A DNA stretch of 64,000 nt from Selaginella tamariscina (Eukaryota > Streptophyta > Lycopodiopsida > Selaginellales > Selaginellaceae), in contig PUQB01000130.1 of assembly GCA_003024785.1 (NCBI GenBank), positions 378,010 to 442,009 on the forward strand. The letters run 5' to 3'. A program made the position numbers and the translations under genes. The notes under the pieces were generated by a model. It worked only from the letters and a program-made list of their open reading frames with translations, ran no database searches and was not told the origin of the DNA. How positions within the stretch are numbered: the stretch's first letter is position 1; each line of letters begins with the position of its first letter. This document shows, piece after piece, positions 1-12,670 of the stretch.

Positions 1-1549
1 TAATCTCGTAGAATAGTGTTGTAGTGTATATGTGGTTGTGTGGTTGTTACAAAAACAATGCATTAAGAGTTGTTTGTGGCAAGTATACACACAATCAAAC
101 TTATTTTATCTATGTTTATCATAGTCTTGTTATTAGAAGATAATGCATTATTCACATATTATTTTGTGCTTTGATGCATGGTTATAATGTTTCTTTTTGA
201 GCAAGTATATATTTATTTACATTACATTCATCTTCTTGCATATTGTAGTTACTCAACAACTTGCATGAATTGATTAAGACAAAAGCTCTGAAGGACATCT
301 AGGTTAGACTAGGCTAGATTCTAAGTAACATATGCATATACTAAGACATACAAAAAGTTTATTTATACATGCCTATTGAACATAGTTATTACTTTTTTGT
401 GCTTTATTGTTGTATATAAGTAAGAATCGTGTGACTATTGGTGTCATACATGAACTTGATAAGACTATTAATAAGAAGGTTGTTAAACTCATTCACAAAG
501 TTTTACAAGCACATGAAAGACAAAACTACAAGCATTTACAATAAAAACTAGACGGAAAAAAAAGTTTTAGGAAGAGTATGAGCAACTTCTTGATAAAACA
601 ACGATGATGAGCAATCTGCTATTAAATGTAGGCAATACCAATGAAGACAATTAGATATGAGGGCTTTCTCCAAGTACATAGTCTCAAAAAACCAAAGTTT
701 CTTATATTTAAGTAAATCATTACAATGAAGAATAATGTAATAATCTAATTATTAATTATTAAAAAGAATAATTTTAGTATATTTTTATTACAATAATCAA
801 AAGCAACATCAAAAGATGATATTCAGATTCAAAACATAGATATTCATTTCTCACATCATCGTGTTGATAATAATAAAGATGAAGGTTCACTTGTACTATG
901 CATACATTAAATTTAAATATCATTTAATATCACAAGAAATAAATGTTTGTTTTACAAAATTAAAGTTAACATTAAAAGTTGATATTATAAATTTTTAATA
1001 TTGAACAAAAAAATCATATTTATTATTAATGTCTATTTTAAAAGTAGACCCTAATCCAATTTCTAGATTCATTGAAATATTATGTATGAAATAAATAAAT
1101 AAATGATTATTCAATAAATAATAGTCATATGAGATTAACAATAATTTGATTTCAAAATACTATTCATAAATACACATATTTATAAACATATAAGTATATA
1201 TATATTACAGTTTAATCTACATGTAAAATATTTACATGAGGATTTGAATGTTCAATAGGCAAAAACAATAATTGAACTAACCTTAAACAGTATGAACATA
1301 TGAACTACTTTTAAAAGTGTTCGGGATGGTTCTCATGAACTTTGTCATTCCTCATAGATTATTTTTTTGTCTTACAGGGAGATGAACTTGAAGTAATACT
1401 CAAAATTTTCATATCTTTTGCACTGCCTCGAACATAAAGTTTTTGTGCAACTCTATTAGAATGTGATGTGTTACATACCCTACAACACAAACTATAGTCA
1501 ACATAAAAGGTTTTCATTATTTACCTACTCATTAATTCTCCTTAGGCAT
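1..1549. other. AT-rich intergenic DNA
   Basis: I see no gene, no long reading frame with protein-like composition and no clear repeat of other parts of the window in this stretch. Confidence 0.6.
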
Positions 1550-3320
1550 GGATTAACGACACTATTTGTGATGCGTTTGTTATCTATAGCAAGTGGCATT
1601 TAACGGAAACATGAAATGTTTTGTTGTAGTATAGTTCCTTATCCTTGATGATTCGTAATCATTGTAGGCAATAATTATCATTCCATATGTTGAATGTTTT
1701 GTTGGCAAGGATGCCAAGTCTAGTAACTGTCAACATTATTCAAGAAGGACTTGAATATGTCTCCCCAATACTTGTGTTCTTTTATCTCATTCCTTTCTTC
1801 TGGAGACAATTCTTTTCCAATAGTCACCAAGAAAACCTAGGCCGTGCTGATGTAACCATTTTGCTTGAAGAAATCCATGAAATCATTCAGCTAGTGCATA
1901 CACTTACTTAATCGACTTCAACAATATGAAAGGAATTCGTGGCAAGTTTTCTCTACCATTCCTCTCCAAATCGTCAAACAAATCTGAGAGTGGTGTTCTC
2001 GCAAAATCCATAGACATTAGAACTTACTCTTGTCCTCTTGGAGCTATCATATTTTGGAATGGGTGGATATGATGCAGCTATTTGTGCTACAAGTTAGGGC
2101 ATCGTTTCACCATTTCTTCCTAAAAGAAATGTTTAGCAAAATAATTGTGCATTCATTTGGCAACTTGGGAGTACATCATTAAAACCTCGACACAAAGGTT
2201 TTAATGCATACCTAATTACAAACACACTTGCAATATCAAACAAGAAACAATCCTTAGTGCTAAGGTTTATTAAAATGAATAGCATGAAATGGTCAAATTA
2301 AAATATGATAAAAAGTGTAATTCTCAATGCCAAGAATTCTCAATCCTAAATTGGACACTGAGGATTCCCAATCCCAACCTTAGCACCAAGGATTGAAAAC
2401 TATTAAAAACCTTAGTGCTGAGGTTTCTAATAATTTTCATTAAAGGATTTGTTTGCCAAAACAACATTAACATAATATTCTTTGGTGTTGAGGATTGTTT
2501 ACATATGTGTGTGTAATAGGCAGGCATTAATGTGAGGTAGTTACCAATATCCTCCTTTCAATCTAAAAAACCATACCTCAGTGTCGAGAATGGTTTTGAA
2601 TTGCATAAGATAAGAGAGAGAAAGTGAGGCAGAAAAAGACTCAACTACTGTGTGCGAGAGTTGTTTTTTACTTTGGGTTTAAATACATTATATATTAATG
2701 AAAGGATATGAAGATGTGTGTTTGTGCTTGCTTGTTTCATATGTGATAAAGACAAGAATACTGCAAAAGAAAATACCTATAGACATAGCAATTTTGCATG
2801 GGAGTAGAAATCATGTATGTGTAAGGAGAAAGAGGTAGATTTTTGAGCTAGTACTTGGGAAAGTATATCTAAATTGAAGATAGAACAATTTGTAGAAGTG
2901 CACCATAGAAGCAAAGAAATGGATAGAAGAAATGAGAGAATAATTGTGGAATCACAAAAGCAAATCGACGTGGTAGAATAAATGAGAGAATGAGTGGAAC
3001 CCTAGCTACATGTAACCCTAGATTTGGAAAACCCTAACCTCTTTGGTCTTTTCATTCATGCACATGTGTTAGTTTACATATCCGACACATATGATCAATG
3101 ATGCCATAATTGTGTTAGCACTAGCTATCATGTCTCTTTTAACTGTGAAATTAACATGTTCATCTATGTCATTAATCAGAATGGTATTTATTGCTGAATT
3201 ATAGTTGCAACATTTTATTTTTCCCAACAAATTGAAATGTTTTCTAACAACGTATTTAACAAGAATAAATAATATGAGAAAGTATTTACAAATAGATTAA
3301 CATGTTGATAAAGAAATAAT
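1550..3320 (+). repeat. Dispersed palindrome-rich repeat, copy A
   Basis: This stretch matches 20.4-22.2 kb in the opposite orientation, with many substitutions and small indels. Shared landmarks include a segment about a gcatttgg(c)-type motif near 2155, the block around 2340-2530 and the block around 3040-3240. Between 2181 and 2600 it holds a series of short imperfect palindromes of the type CCTTAGTGCTGAGG (for example 2181-2202, 2251-2267, 2376-2394, 2406-2426 and 2480-2497). No transposase reading frame is visible; a 74-codon frame at 1687-1911 has no recognisable family. It may be a non-autonomous element or a piece of a larger one. Confidence 0.6.
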
Positions 3321-4045
3321 TTCATTTGTAATTATTATTTGATAGTATTTTTTAATTATTGTAAAATATTTTTACAATGAAGAAATCACCCTTGTAAGAT
3401 CATCATTCACAGGTTGAGTTACATGCAATGTACAATGATTAGAAATGTTGAAATCTACTAGCAAAACATAGCTATAGAATTGAAGAAGAGATCCTTACAA
3501 ATCATGTTTTTGGAAGAATTCTTAGTACAAATACTTACATCAACCATGACAAATGAATGATATGGAAAAACAAGATGGTTTATTACCTAAAAATTGACAA
3601 TAAATTAACTTGTCAAAAAAGACGTTATCATATAATTCAGCAATAAATACCATTCTGATTAATGAAATAGATGAATATGTTAATTTCACAGTTAAAAGAG
3701 ACATGAGAAAGTTCTTTGTTGCATGAAACAAAATCCACGTTTTAATTAAAATGGGCATGATACATAAAAATGAGAATATAAAATAAATTGCTAATTAATA
3801 AAGTTTTAATTATTAATTAATTATTTAATTAATATATAATTAAGCCTTAAATATTAATTAATTAATAAATTAATCCTTCATTAACCTTACGTAGTAAGGA
3901 ATATTCCTAAAATATCTTAGAATATTCGTATTATTCTTCATTGTAAAAATATTTTACAATAATTAAAAAATACTATCAAATAATAATTACAAATGAAATT
4001 ATTTCCTTATCAACATGTTAATCTATTTGTAAATACTTTCTCTTT
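3270..4045. repeat. Fold-back structure with about 110-bp inverted arms
   Basis: The arm at about 3270-3385 is repeated as its reverse complement at about 3938-4045 with only a few differences. A second inverted pair is nested partly inside: about 3130-3215 against 3632-3712. The DNA in the middle (about 3390-3710) matches 20.14-20.60 kb in direct orientation, although the flanking repeat matches that region inverted. The simplest reading is a local inverted duplication of part of the dispersed repeat. No coding capacity is seen. Confidence 0.65.
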
Positions 4046-4074
4046 AACCATATAGAGAAATCTTTTCATTTTGT

Positions 4075-6519
4075 TTAACTCATCTCTCTCCGGATTAAAT
4101 TATTTTGGTCAATATCTTTATATTGCCACCACCTAACACTCTCACAAATGCAATTAGAAATTACCATCCTTGTTAATACATAAACTATGATAAGAACAGG
4201 AGTGCATAAAGGCTTACCTAAAAAATGACGTTCCTTAATAATAATATTGTAAAGCACCCAATTGCTCTCCTTTAATTTATAAAATTCAAAATCATGAAAA
4301 AGAAAAGCGCTAGGATATGTTTTATATGGTGGATATTGCTCATAAAATTTTTTAATATTCTTCTTTCTGAGGCACGTATCCAAGTAATTCACTAGTTCAT
4401 CCATGGTATTAATATCAGAATATGGGTCGAACATGATTGGATGGATACAAGCAATGTTTTGATTGAGCATAGCCTTTTGAGGAAAGTCGTTACCACTAAA
4501 ATATGTGCGTTCTTCATTATCCTTAACTGATTGATCTCCCAATAAGCCCAATTAATCTTTCATTCTTAAGAAGTATGGCTTGCTTTTCTTTCTTATATTG
4601 TGAAATTCAAGAGGTTTATAACATATTCGCTGGTCAAAAATAATCTTTACGAATCACTCTTTGCAACTACAATGTTTTTAAGCAAATTCAGTACGTGTCA
4701 AGTTATGAATCTGTGCATGACCAAATCCCCACAAGTGCACCCATCTCCTTAAGCTTTTGAAAGAGACGGTCCAACCCCACGAAAAATGATATCATCGAAA
4801 TTTACCATGACAAGGAATGAAATCTCCTTGTTTGATTTCTTTTTTCTATCCTCGGCCTTTGTCGATGAAGCAAACACCATTGACATCCAACAACACAATA
4901 TGACCATGGTAACAAGGGGTAGTTGCCTCTTGAATGCTTTGCAACTCACTTGTTTGGTCCCTTTCACATTTATCTTTGACTATATTTTGCCTATCTTTAT
5001 CATTTACTTGTACATCATCCTTACAAGATTCAGATATTATAGCGCTAAGAAAGTGATTTAGGAACTGAAGCAATAAAAATGGTGATGCAAAAATGAAGTG
5101 GTCCCATGGTAAGGATGTTTTGAGCTGCATTATTATCCATTTCCTGCATGAACTCTGTCATTTGACATGTGGCACAAGAAATTTTCGCCAAACCCCTCTC
5201 TTACCTCATGCCAATGCTGAAAATCCATGTTCTCAACTGTTTCATTACATCTGCAAAATGATAGTTAGCTGGCCTTATAATTATCAAGGTATTAATGTGT
5301 GACCCATGTTTGAACTAAAAGCTTCTTTAATCCTTGAGAATTTATTTTCTGTACAAATATAAACGAAATATACAAAAATGCCTTATGTTACACTCATTTA
5401 CAATATTTGTCACTCTAACAATTCATTAATAATTTTCTTCTTATTACCTTCTGAGTGAGGCGAAGAAGGTTTTAGCTGCTTGGAAGATCGTTCAACATCT
5501 TTCATATTTTTGTTGATGTTTCCATGGTCAATGAAGTAAGTGAATGTTTGTACTCCTCGAGATAACTTCCAGTCTAATATCTGGTTCAAGATTGTTCTCA
5601 GACTCTGATTTAACCAGATTCCTCATCAGAGCTATCGCACTTCTCGGGAGGGAAACTTTCCCAAATACACATGGATGGGTTTGTTGGGGTAGTCAGTTGA
5701 GAACCTCTTTATCCACTTGTTCAAGTCCTCAACCATGGTCTTATCCTTTTAAATGGCAAACACACATGTCTCCCAAAGGAAACACTCCTTCACCTAGTGG
5801 AGTAGTCAAAAACCCATGCATCACTGTGAGGACCCCTGATCAAGTTGACGATGCTCTGTGCAGTCTGACTTGTAATGTTTGGATAACATACATTGCCGAA
5901 TATGTCCTCTTAACTATCTATGTATCGGATGGAGGTTCAGGCCCATTGGAGTGAAAATAAATGCCTGGCCAGTCATCTGAAAGTTTGAATTTGTTTAGCA
6001 CATTCTTGACAACCAAATGAATAACCGTATCAATACACTTGTACTCAACATCGTTCATATAAAATCCAGTCCAACGATGTTTGTTCTTCTTAGTGAAGAC
6101 GAAGGTGAAAGTATCGGTGATATGGGCAAAAATTAAGAAATAAATACTTGAAAACGTAGGTATCAGCAAAGCGTGAAAAAATTCAATATAATACCTTCTT
6201 TGTACATGCTTGCACAGCTAAGTCTCTCTACCAGATCCTCTAGTGCCCTATCTGATGAAGGATTTTTTGACATCTGCCGATCCATCACAAACATTTGAAA
6301 CGGTTTCCTGCAAGCAGTGATGTTACCTAATAAAGTCTTTGAATCCGACAAAAAACATATGTAGGGCTTGTCATGATTCGTAACATCCTCCTTTATAAGG
6401 TTCAACTCAGTTCTTCGTTGCTGAAGGATTGACATAAGAGAAGGCATCATCGCGATGTTCTCATTTTTGGCGTTGGTGTGCAATAGATTTTGCCCAGATC
6501 TTTCAATTGGTTCACCCAT
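4075..6519 (-). pseudogene. Unidentified coding remnants
   Basis: Several open stretches on the minus strand have protein-like composition: 158 codons at 4075-4551, 72 at 4749-4967, 83 at 5918-6169 and 118 at 6163-6519. The last two abut and could be neighbouring parts of one protein read through a frame change or an intron. I recognise no family. Residues that stand out are a stretch with FTKKNKHRWTGFYMNDVEYK in the 83-codon piece. The interruptions by stops and AT-rich sequence suggest a decayed gene or cargo of a transposon. A set of conventional exons cannot be excluded. Confidence 0.3.
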
Positions 6520-6699
6520 TGGACAAGCATATCATCGTCTGTCACATGCAAATATTTGTTGACCTCTTCTTATGTTGAAGCGGAGGTCCAATCCAGTTTG
6601 TGACAGTGTATTCCCAACCACTCCTTGAAGTGCCTAATCGTCTTCAGCTCCATTGCCTTGAGATAAAAAGAAGAGGTGGGGTTGTTGTTATTAATCTGT

Positions 6700-8265
6700 A
6701 GTTGGCCAATTCATTCGTGGCCAATTCAAACATGTTCAGCATTCAACATTTGGCATCATTCATGTTTGACCGTTCTAAAATAGGAGAATATTTTATTTTG
6801 GTATTAAAAAATATTAATTTATTTAGGGTATTTTTAGATTGGGGCTGCACATATAGGCAATTTCAAGCTAAATAGGCTGCAATTTTAGCTAGATGAGCTG
6901 TAATTTTAATCAGATGGGTTGTGATTCAAATAGGCAAGCCAAACCATAAGTACTTAAGGCAATGTAGTAAAGTTTGTAAAAGGGCTACAAGTAATAATAA
7001 GTGCAAATTGCATTGAAGTTATAATTATATAATAGTCTAATAGGTGAAAATGAAGGATTGGACTTGGGAATATGTAAGAGTATTAAAAAATTATGAAAGA
7101 GGCAAAAGAGTTAAGCTTTGGCAATGTAAATTTTATGATAAAACCTTTGGAAGTCTTCCCTTGAGAATCAAGGCACATATAGCTCCTATTATAGGGCAAG
7201 ATATCCGAGTTTGCAAAGTTTTAAACAATATTCCTAATGATGTAAAGATAGTTTACGTTCATCCAAAACATAGTTATAAATCATATTGGTTTTCACCTGT
7301 AGGAAATGCTCCTATTGACAATGTGGAGGTAGCATGTTCTTTGCATACAGCATTGCAACAAATTCCCATGTTAACACTATTGCAAATACCCATGATATGG
7401 TATCTGCTGCAACAAATGGTGGTGGCTCTGGTTCTTTACATAAATGTAGTTGGAACACTTTAAATCGCTTTCAAAATCAAAAGTATACTGAATTTAACAA
7501 TGCAACAACTTAGTTTTTTTTGTTAATTACATTTCTTTTAATGTGATTAGATCTTTATATTGGGCAAAAGTGCTTCAATGTGCTGCTAATGCTAGGCCTA
7601 TCGCGTCTCAAATATGAAAACTTGAGCAACTAGATCGATAATATGAATATATACATGCTTATTTCCAACATTTAGAGACACTTAGAAGAAATTTGGTTAC
7701 AACATTGTTACTGATGAGTGGTCAGACATTGAAAATTAAAGTTTGATCGACTTTATGGTATGCTTTGTGTATGGATCAATATTTTTAAATCAATTAATGC
7801 TTCATTATGAAAATTGGAGAATGATTATAGAGTGAAATGAGATCAGTGATTGAACAAATTCGTCTTGAAAATGTTGTGCAAATCATTACATATAATGTGT
7901 TGAATTGTGTTTGCATTGGAAAACTTCTTACTACAGAGTTTTCACACTATTTACGGTCATTACGTTTGTTATTGTGTAGATCTTATTGAAGACATTATTG
8001 ATTTTGACTAGTGAATGCAATTGTTGATGTGGTCATGTATATTACTCGGAAACCATCTTTGCATGCACTTATTGTGCATATATCAAGCATGAACTTCTAC
8101 GACCAATAAAAACACACTTTGCATACATATTTATTACGATATCCTAACTATTGAATGGGGAGGTTCAAGTTGATTTGGAAAAGATGATAATTTCAAATGT
8201 TTTATTAACTTTCAAGTATTTACAAAAAGAAGCTAGAAGGCTTTTACATTAAAGAATTTGGCTAC
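6700..8265 (+). mobile_element. hAT transposon relic 1 (BED finger and transposase)
   Basis: The open stretch at 7044-7463 encodes a BED-type zinc-finger start (W..V....GKRVKLWQCKFYDK, then FGSLPLRIKAHIAPIIGQDI), typical of plant hAT transposases. Downstream to about 8220 the translation continues in broken frames with hAT signatures, such as the segment around SVIEQIRLENVVQIITYNVLN, corresponding to the usual GxxNVVQxVTDNAxN region. Stops and frameshifts are frequent, so it is not functional. The same element family recurs at 40.04-42.64 kb in the same orientation. An 18-bp tandem duplication (ctacattaaagaatttgg) sits at its 3' edge near 8249-8284. Terminal repeats were not identified for this copy. 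Confidence 0.75.
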
Positions 8266-8479
8266 ATTAAAGAATTTGGCATTATAATATTTTTCAGGTT
8301 TGGCTATCCTTGTTACATTCCACACCTCGCCACATATATATTTTAGGTCTTTCTGTTGTGTCCATTAGCACGGTGCGTTTTGATCATGATTGTCTCGTGG
8401 TATTAGACCTGGGATAGCACTACAGAAGGAAAGCCATCCATCGGTGACTTTAATGGAGAAGGATTTGAGGTCTCAAGAT

Positions 8480-9112
8480 CCATCTTGAATCCTTCTTCTT
8501 ATTTCATAGTTTGTTGGGGATTATAGATGGCACAGAGTGGTCGCCGGCTCCAGGCTCTAGTGCTGTTGAGGTGCGTGACTGGAAGCTTTGGGATTCCAAA
8601 GCTAAAGGGAGTATTGCAATGTGCATGTCCTTGAATGTTCTACTTGTTACTCCATCAATTCCCAAGTTCACTACAGCAGCACTTTGGAAGTGGTTGAGCG
8701 ACACCTATGGCATTAAAAGTGAAATGAATGTTTTCAACATCTATTTACATATGGATTCTTTGAGGCTAGAGGAAAATGGTAATATCCAAACTCACACTGC
8801 CAAGCTCCAGGACTTCTTCACACAGCTTGCGACTGCTGGGGCAAAGCACTGTCTCACAGATGAGCAGCAGAGGCTGTAACTTTATAAGTCCTTGCAAGCC
8901 AGTTGGAAGAATGCAGTTGAGACTTACTTCTCCAACCAGGGATGACTTGGCAGATGCCGTGAGGAGTCTTCCCAATATTGAAGCCATGTGAAGTGAGAGA
9001 GTGGATATGCCACAAGCTATGTATGCTTCGCAGGCTCCTGGTGATGCCAAGGTGGCAAAATCGTATGCAGCAGCAAATGCCCAGAAAGGGCAAAATTCCA
9101 GGGTAACAGCAA
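8480..9112 (+). mobile_element. Ty1/copia gag relic fused to mannanase
   Basis: The frame at 8511-8879 and its continuation in shifted frames to about 9110 match the plant copia Gag (UBN2-type) pattern: WDSKAKGSIAMCMSLNVLL, then a segment with SEMNVFNIYLHMDSLRLEEN, then TDEQQ, LYKSLQASWKNAVETYFSN, and AMYASQAPGDAKVAKSYAAA. At least three frameshifts or stops break it. No LTR, protease, integrase or RT follows. The homology stops at about 9100-9113, exactly where mannanase homology begins. The 8266-8480 stretch upstream shows nothing I can name, though it may be remains of the element's leader. Confidence 0.75.
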
Positions 9113-10777
9113 ATGGATAACTACAGTGGAAAACAGCAGTATGTTCAGTGGGCTAAACAGGCCGGGGTTAACTGCGGTTCTGAAGATGCATTCTTTACAG
9201 ATTCAACTGTGAAATCCTATTTCAAAAACTACATTCAGGTAGCCATATATATATATATATATATAATGATGTATAACTGTGGATATCTTCTTTTGATAAT
9301 CTTTTATCCAAGTCAAATATAAAAATGGCATTGTATTTATGTTATTAATATTTAAATCAACCAGATTAATCCATGAAGACACCTCTGATGAATCTCTATT
9401 TTGTTCTTTTATATTAACAGATATCTATATTATAGATTATACATTTGTACATACGGAAATCTGAAAGTGTACATATCTTGCTTTATTACATTTGTTAATA
9501 TAAACATGCTTATTACAGATTCTTATTACAAGAGTAAACACGATTAGCGGAGTTACATATCGCGATGATCCCACTATCTTTTCCTGGGAGCTTATGAATG
9601 AGCCAAGAGTTCAAAGTGATCCTTCTGGGGATACATTAGAGGTATGTATACATATATAACATGTGTGCGTGTGTGTATGTATGTATTTTCACACATATAC
9701 ATACTCACGGTGTGTATCTAGGCTTGGATTCGGGAAATGTCGGGATACATCAAGTCATTAGACAGCAACTATTTAGTGGACGTGGGAATGGAGGGTTTCT
9801 ACAAAGAAGGGAGTGCAAGAACAACCGCCGGAAGCTGGTGTAATGAACTTGGAACTGACTTTATAAGACATAACCAAATCGAGACCGTTGATTTTACCAC
9901 CGTTCACAGTTACCCAGATCTATGGTAAACATCACATATACACACAATATCGTATACACATCAGCTAAATGAGATGCAAGATTTATTAATTGCAAACAGT
10001 GATTTATTACTAAATTTGTTTATATAAATTATATGCTAATGAATCTAATTAGTAATTATAACATAAAACTGCTAGCATTGTTATTCAATTAAATTAGTCT
10101 TAATTAATCATGATAAATATTAATTTTGAAGTTGCCAGTAAAAATGATTGCGCCTCATTACACTGATACACACACGCACACACCTGCTTCTATACACAGG
10201 CTACCAGGGGCAGGAATGGATAACCAGCTTAAGTTCTTATCTGCATGGGTCAATGAACACATAGAAGACGCAACAAACGTAATAAAGAAGCCAGTGTTGT
10301 TTGCAGAATTTGGCAAATCAGATAAACTACCTGGTTATGTGTCTGGCCAGAGGGATAGATTTCTAAACACATTGCATTCCACACAGTATATACTTCTGCT
10401 AGGCAAGCTAGTGCAGCTGCAGGATCACTTGTTTGGCAACTCTTTGCGGATTCTATGGGTTCTAATTGGGATGGTGGTTTCCAGATCCATATTAGTCAAA
10501 TGCAGGTATACACACGCATACACATATGCAGTAAATCTTTCATGTTTGCTTGTGTATACACACTCACACGCGCACACACTATAACCATCATCTAATTGGG
10601 ATGATGGTTTTCAAATCCACTGCAGGTATACACACAAACAGATATGCAGTAAATCTCATTTGTATACACACTCACGCGCACGCACTATAACGATCATCTA
10701 TTTGTTTATAGGTGTAATTGCGGCTCAGTCAAGGAGATTATCTTCACTTAATCATGCAGCCAAAGCATGATCTTTTT
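9113..10777 (+). pseudogene. Mannan endo-1,4-beta-mannosidase (GH5), 5'-truncated
   Basis: Plant secreted mannanases of GH5 subfamily 7 hydrolyse mannans in the cell wall. Exons readable here: 9113-9238, 9519-9641, 9722-9924, 10200-about 10506, with GT-AG introns, and possibly a last piece from 10712. The acid/base Glu lies in LMNEPR (codon 9600-9602) and the nucleophile Glu in FAEFGKS (codon 10306-10308); HSYPDLW is also present. The signal peptide and roughly the first third of the barrel are missing: upstream lies copia gag. A frameshift at about 10369-10390 changes the frame between RFLNT and SARQASAAAG, and the last exon (VIAAQSRRLSSLNHAAKA) is out of phase with its donor. I therefore call it a pseudogene; a chimeric transcript is possible. 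Family assignment is secure. Confidence 0.85.
10461..10711 (+). repeat. 130-bp tandem duplication across an exon-intron border
   Basis: A unit starting tctaattggg at 10461 repeats at 10591. It contains the end of a mannanase exon (SNWDGGFQ), the donor site and the TG/CA-rich start of the intron. The second copy has lost about 13 bases just before the donor and has several substitutions. Confidence 0.8.
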
Positions 10778-10779
10778 TA

Positions 10780-12224
10780 TTTATTTTTGTAATGCTTCCA
10801 GTGAGTGTTTTACTTGTGAAGCAGCTTCTGGATTGTAATAGATTAACGTTTAACAGATTAGTTTGTCTGCCACTATTGGTACAAACTAAGATGGTGCATA
10901 ACTAAATAAACTTAAAGTGTGAAACTAGATAAAATTCAAAAGCAATAAAATGTGTCCGATCTGACATAACTGAAAATAACGGAAACTGTTAAATGATGGC
11001 TAAGGCGCGTTATGTTACAGTATTATGCACATGTATTATACAATGTACTCACTCATAATGTTTTATTAAATATTTGTTATATATTAAATTATTACAAAGT
11101 CTTAATCTAACATGTATGTTTTGGCATGCCTTAGATATTCGCTTTTTGTTCCGTGTCAGGAAACATAAAGTCTTATGGGAGATTAATTTATTTAACTATT
11201 GTTGCATGTCATTAAGATTTCCTTTCATGGTGGCAAACTTCTATAGAAATTGATGATATATTTAAGTAAATTATAATTAATATTCACAGGGACATAAATA
11301 TAATTTCAAATTATACTTATTTGAAAAATCTAAAGTTTTACGTAAACGTGAGACACAAGGCCACGTGGCTAATCTGGGCCGTCCAACCAGCACACTTAAC
11401 GGCCCAGATTGGCCATCTGGGGTGGTATTGTTTTTTTTGTCAGGGTTCAGTACCAAAGCTATACTATAAAATATTTCGATATCGACTATTATAAATATAA
11501 ATAAATCAATTAATTATTAATTTTCACAAATAAAATTTCAATTGAGGTTGGAGTCAACATGAATCATCAAAAGTCACATCTGCATAGTTACAAACTTAAA
11601 TTCGAATGAAAATTAATTTAAACTCCGAAGTACAGACTTTTGGTATTCATACAATAATTAATTTAGAGATTAAAAGATAAAGGTAATTGTATATAAGTGA
11701 AGTTACATGCATAGATACATACACACACATATATACATATACATATAGATATGTGTGTGTGTGTGTCTATACACACACACACACACACATGGATATGTAC
11801 GCGCACGTGCGCGCACACACACACACACAGAGGTATATATATATATAATACTTGTGTGTGCATGTGTGTACATATCCATGTATATTTATATTTATTTATC
11901 ATTTATGCTGGATATTAAATTCTTTATAGCCATTGATAATGAAGATCAACTCTCTTTATAATAGGTGATAGACTCACTCACACTCACTTAATAATGTTAT
12001 AATTGTTTTAATTATTGAAAATAACATATGGATTTTTGCAGATGAAAATTAACATAATAATATTTCAATATGCCATATTTGATAATGTTATTTCAATTTA
12101 TACAGAATATGAATATTGGTTCTGCAAACTGATCGAATATCCCATGGTTCTTCGGGAAGACCACCATTGTAGCAGTTTCCTTCAACATTTCAAACCATGA
12201 AGTTGCATGTGTGTGTGAGTGTGA

Positions 12225-12266
<42 letters not shown>

Positions 12267-12603
12267 GTTGTGATTATCACAATATATATTTGGGTGTTAT
12301 ATTAATTTTCATTTAATTAATAGTTTTAGAAAATCTAACAAATGTACTCTGAATACATATGTATATGCAAGGAATATACTGGTTAGATTCTTGAATATGC
12401 ATTACATCATTTATTATTCTGATTTACTATGTACACCTGTTAAATGTGTATGTCTGTTTTAAGTATATGTATATATGGTTTCCATAATCTATTGTTGAAG
12501 TTTATCTCTCTCTATATATATACACACACACACACACATCTGTGTGTATCTGGGTGATACGAGTGTATAAATCTATATATCATGTACGCCAGTGGATTAG
12601 GTT

Positions 12604-12650
<47 letters not shown>

Positions 12651-12660
12651 AAGAGAAGAG
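10780..12660. other. Intergenic DNA with microsatellites
   Basis: No gene is seen. Compound microsatellites occur at about 11715-11845 (TG, CA and TA runs), 12207-12268 (TG then AG), 12505-12538 (TC, TA, CA) and 12603-12650 (CT then TA). A possible regulatory cluster lies at 11361-11410. Confidence 0.7.
11361..11410. promoter_or_regulatory. G-box plus paired site II motifs
   Basis: CCACGTGG (G-box core CACGTG) at 11361-11368 is followed by a perfect 12-bp inverted repeat, aatctgggccgt at 11371-11382 and its complement at 11399-11410. The arms contain TGGGCC and GGCCCA, the plant site II type. Such motifs mark promoters of growth-related genes, but the nearest downstream start is 1.26 kb away, so function is inference. 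Confidence 0.35.
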
Positions 12661-12670
12661 AAAAAAGAAT

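Noticed and set aside
5918..6169. Resemblance of VVKNVLNKFKLSDDW here to a reverse-strand translation at 56346-56579 (LVENLLTKFKLSDHP)
   Set aside because: The 56.4-kb DNA is the antisense of PPR-like coding sequence, and nucleotide similarity is short and patchy; most likely chance.
11663..11961. Open frames rich in Cys/Val/His repeats on both strands
   Set aside because: They are translations of TG/CA microsatellites.
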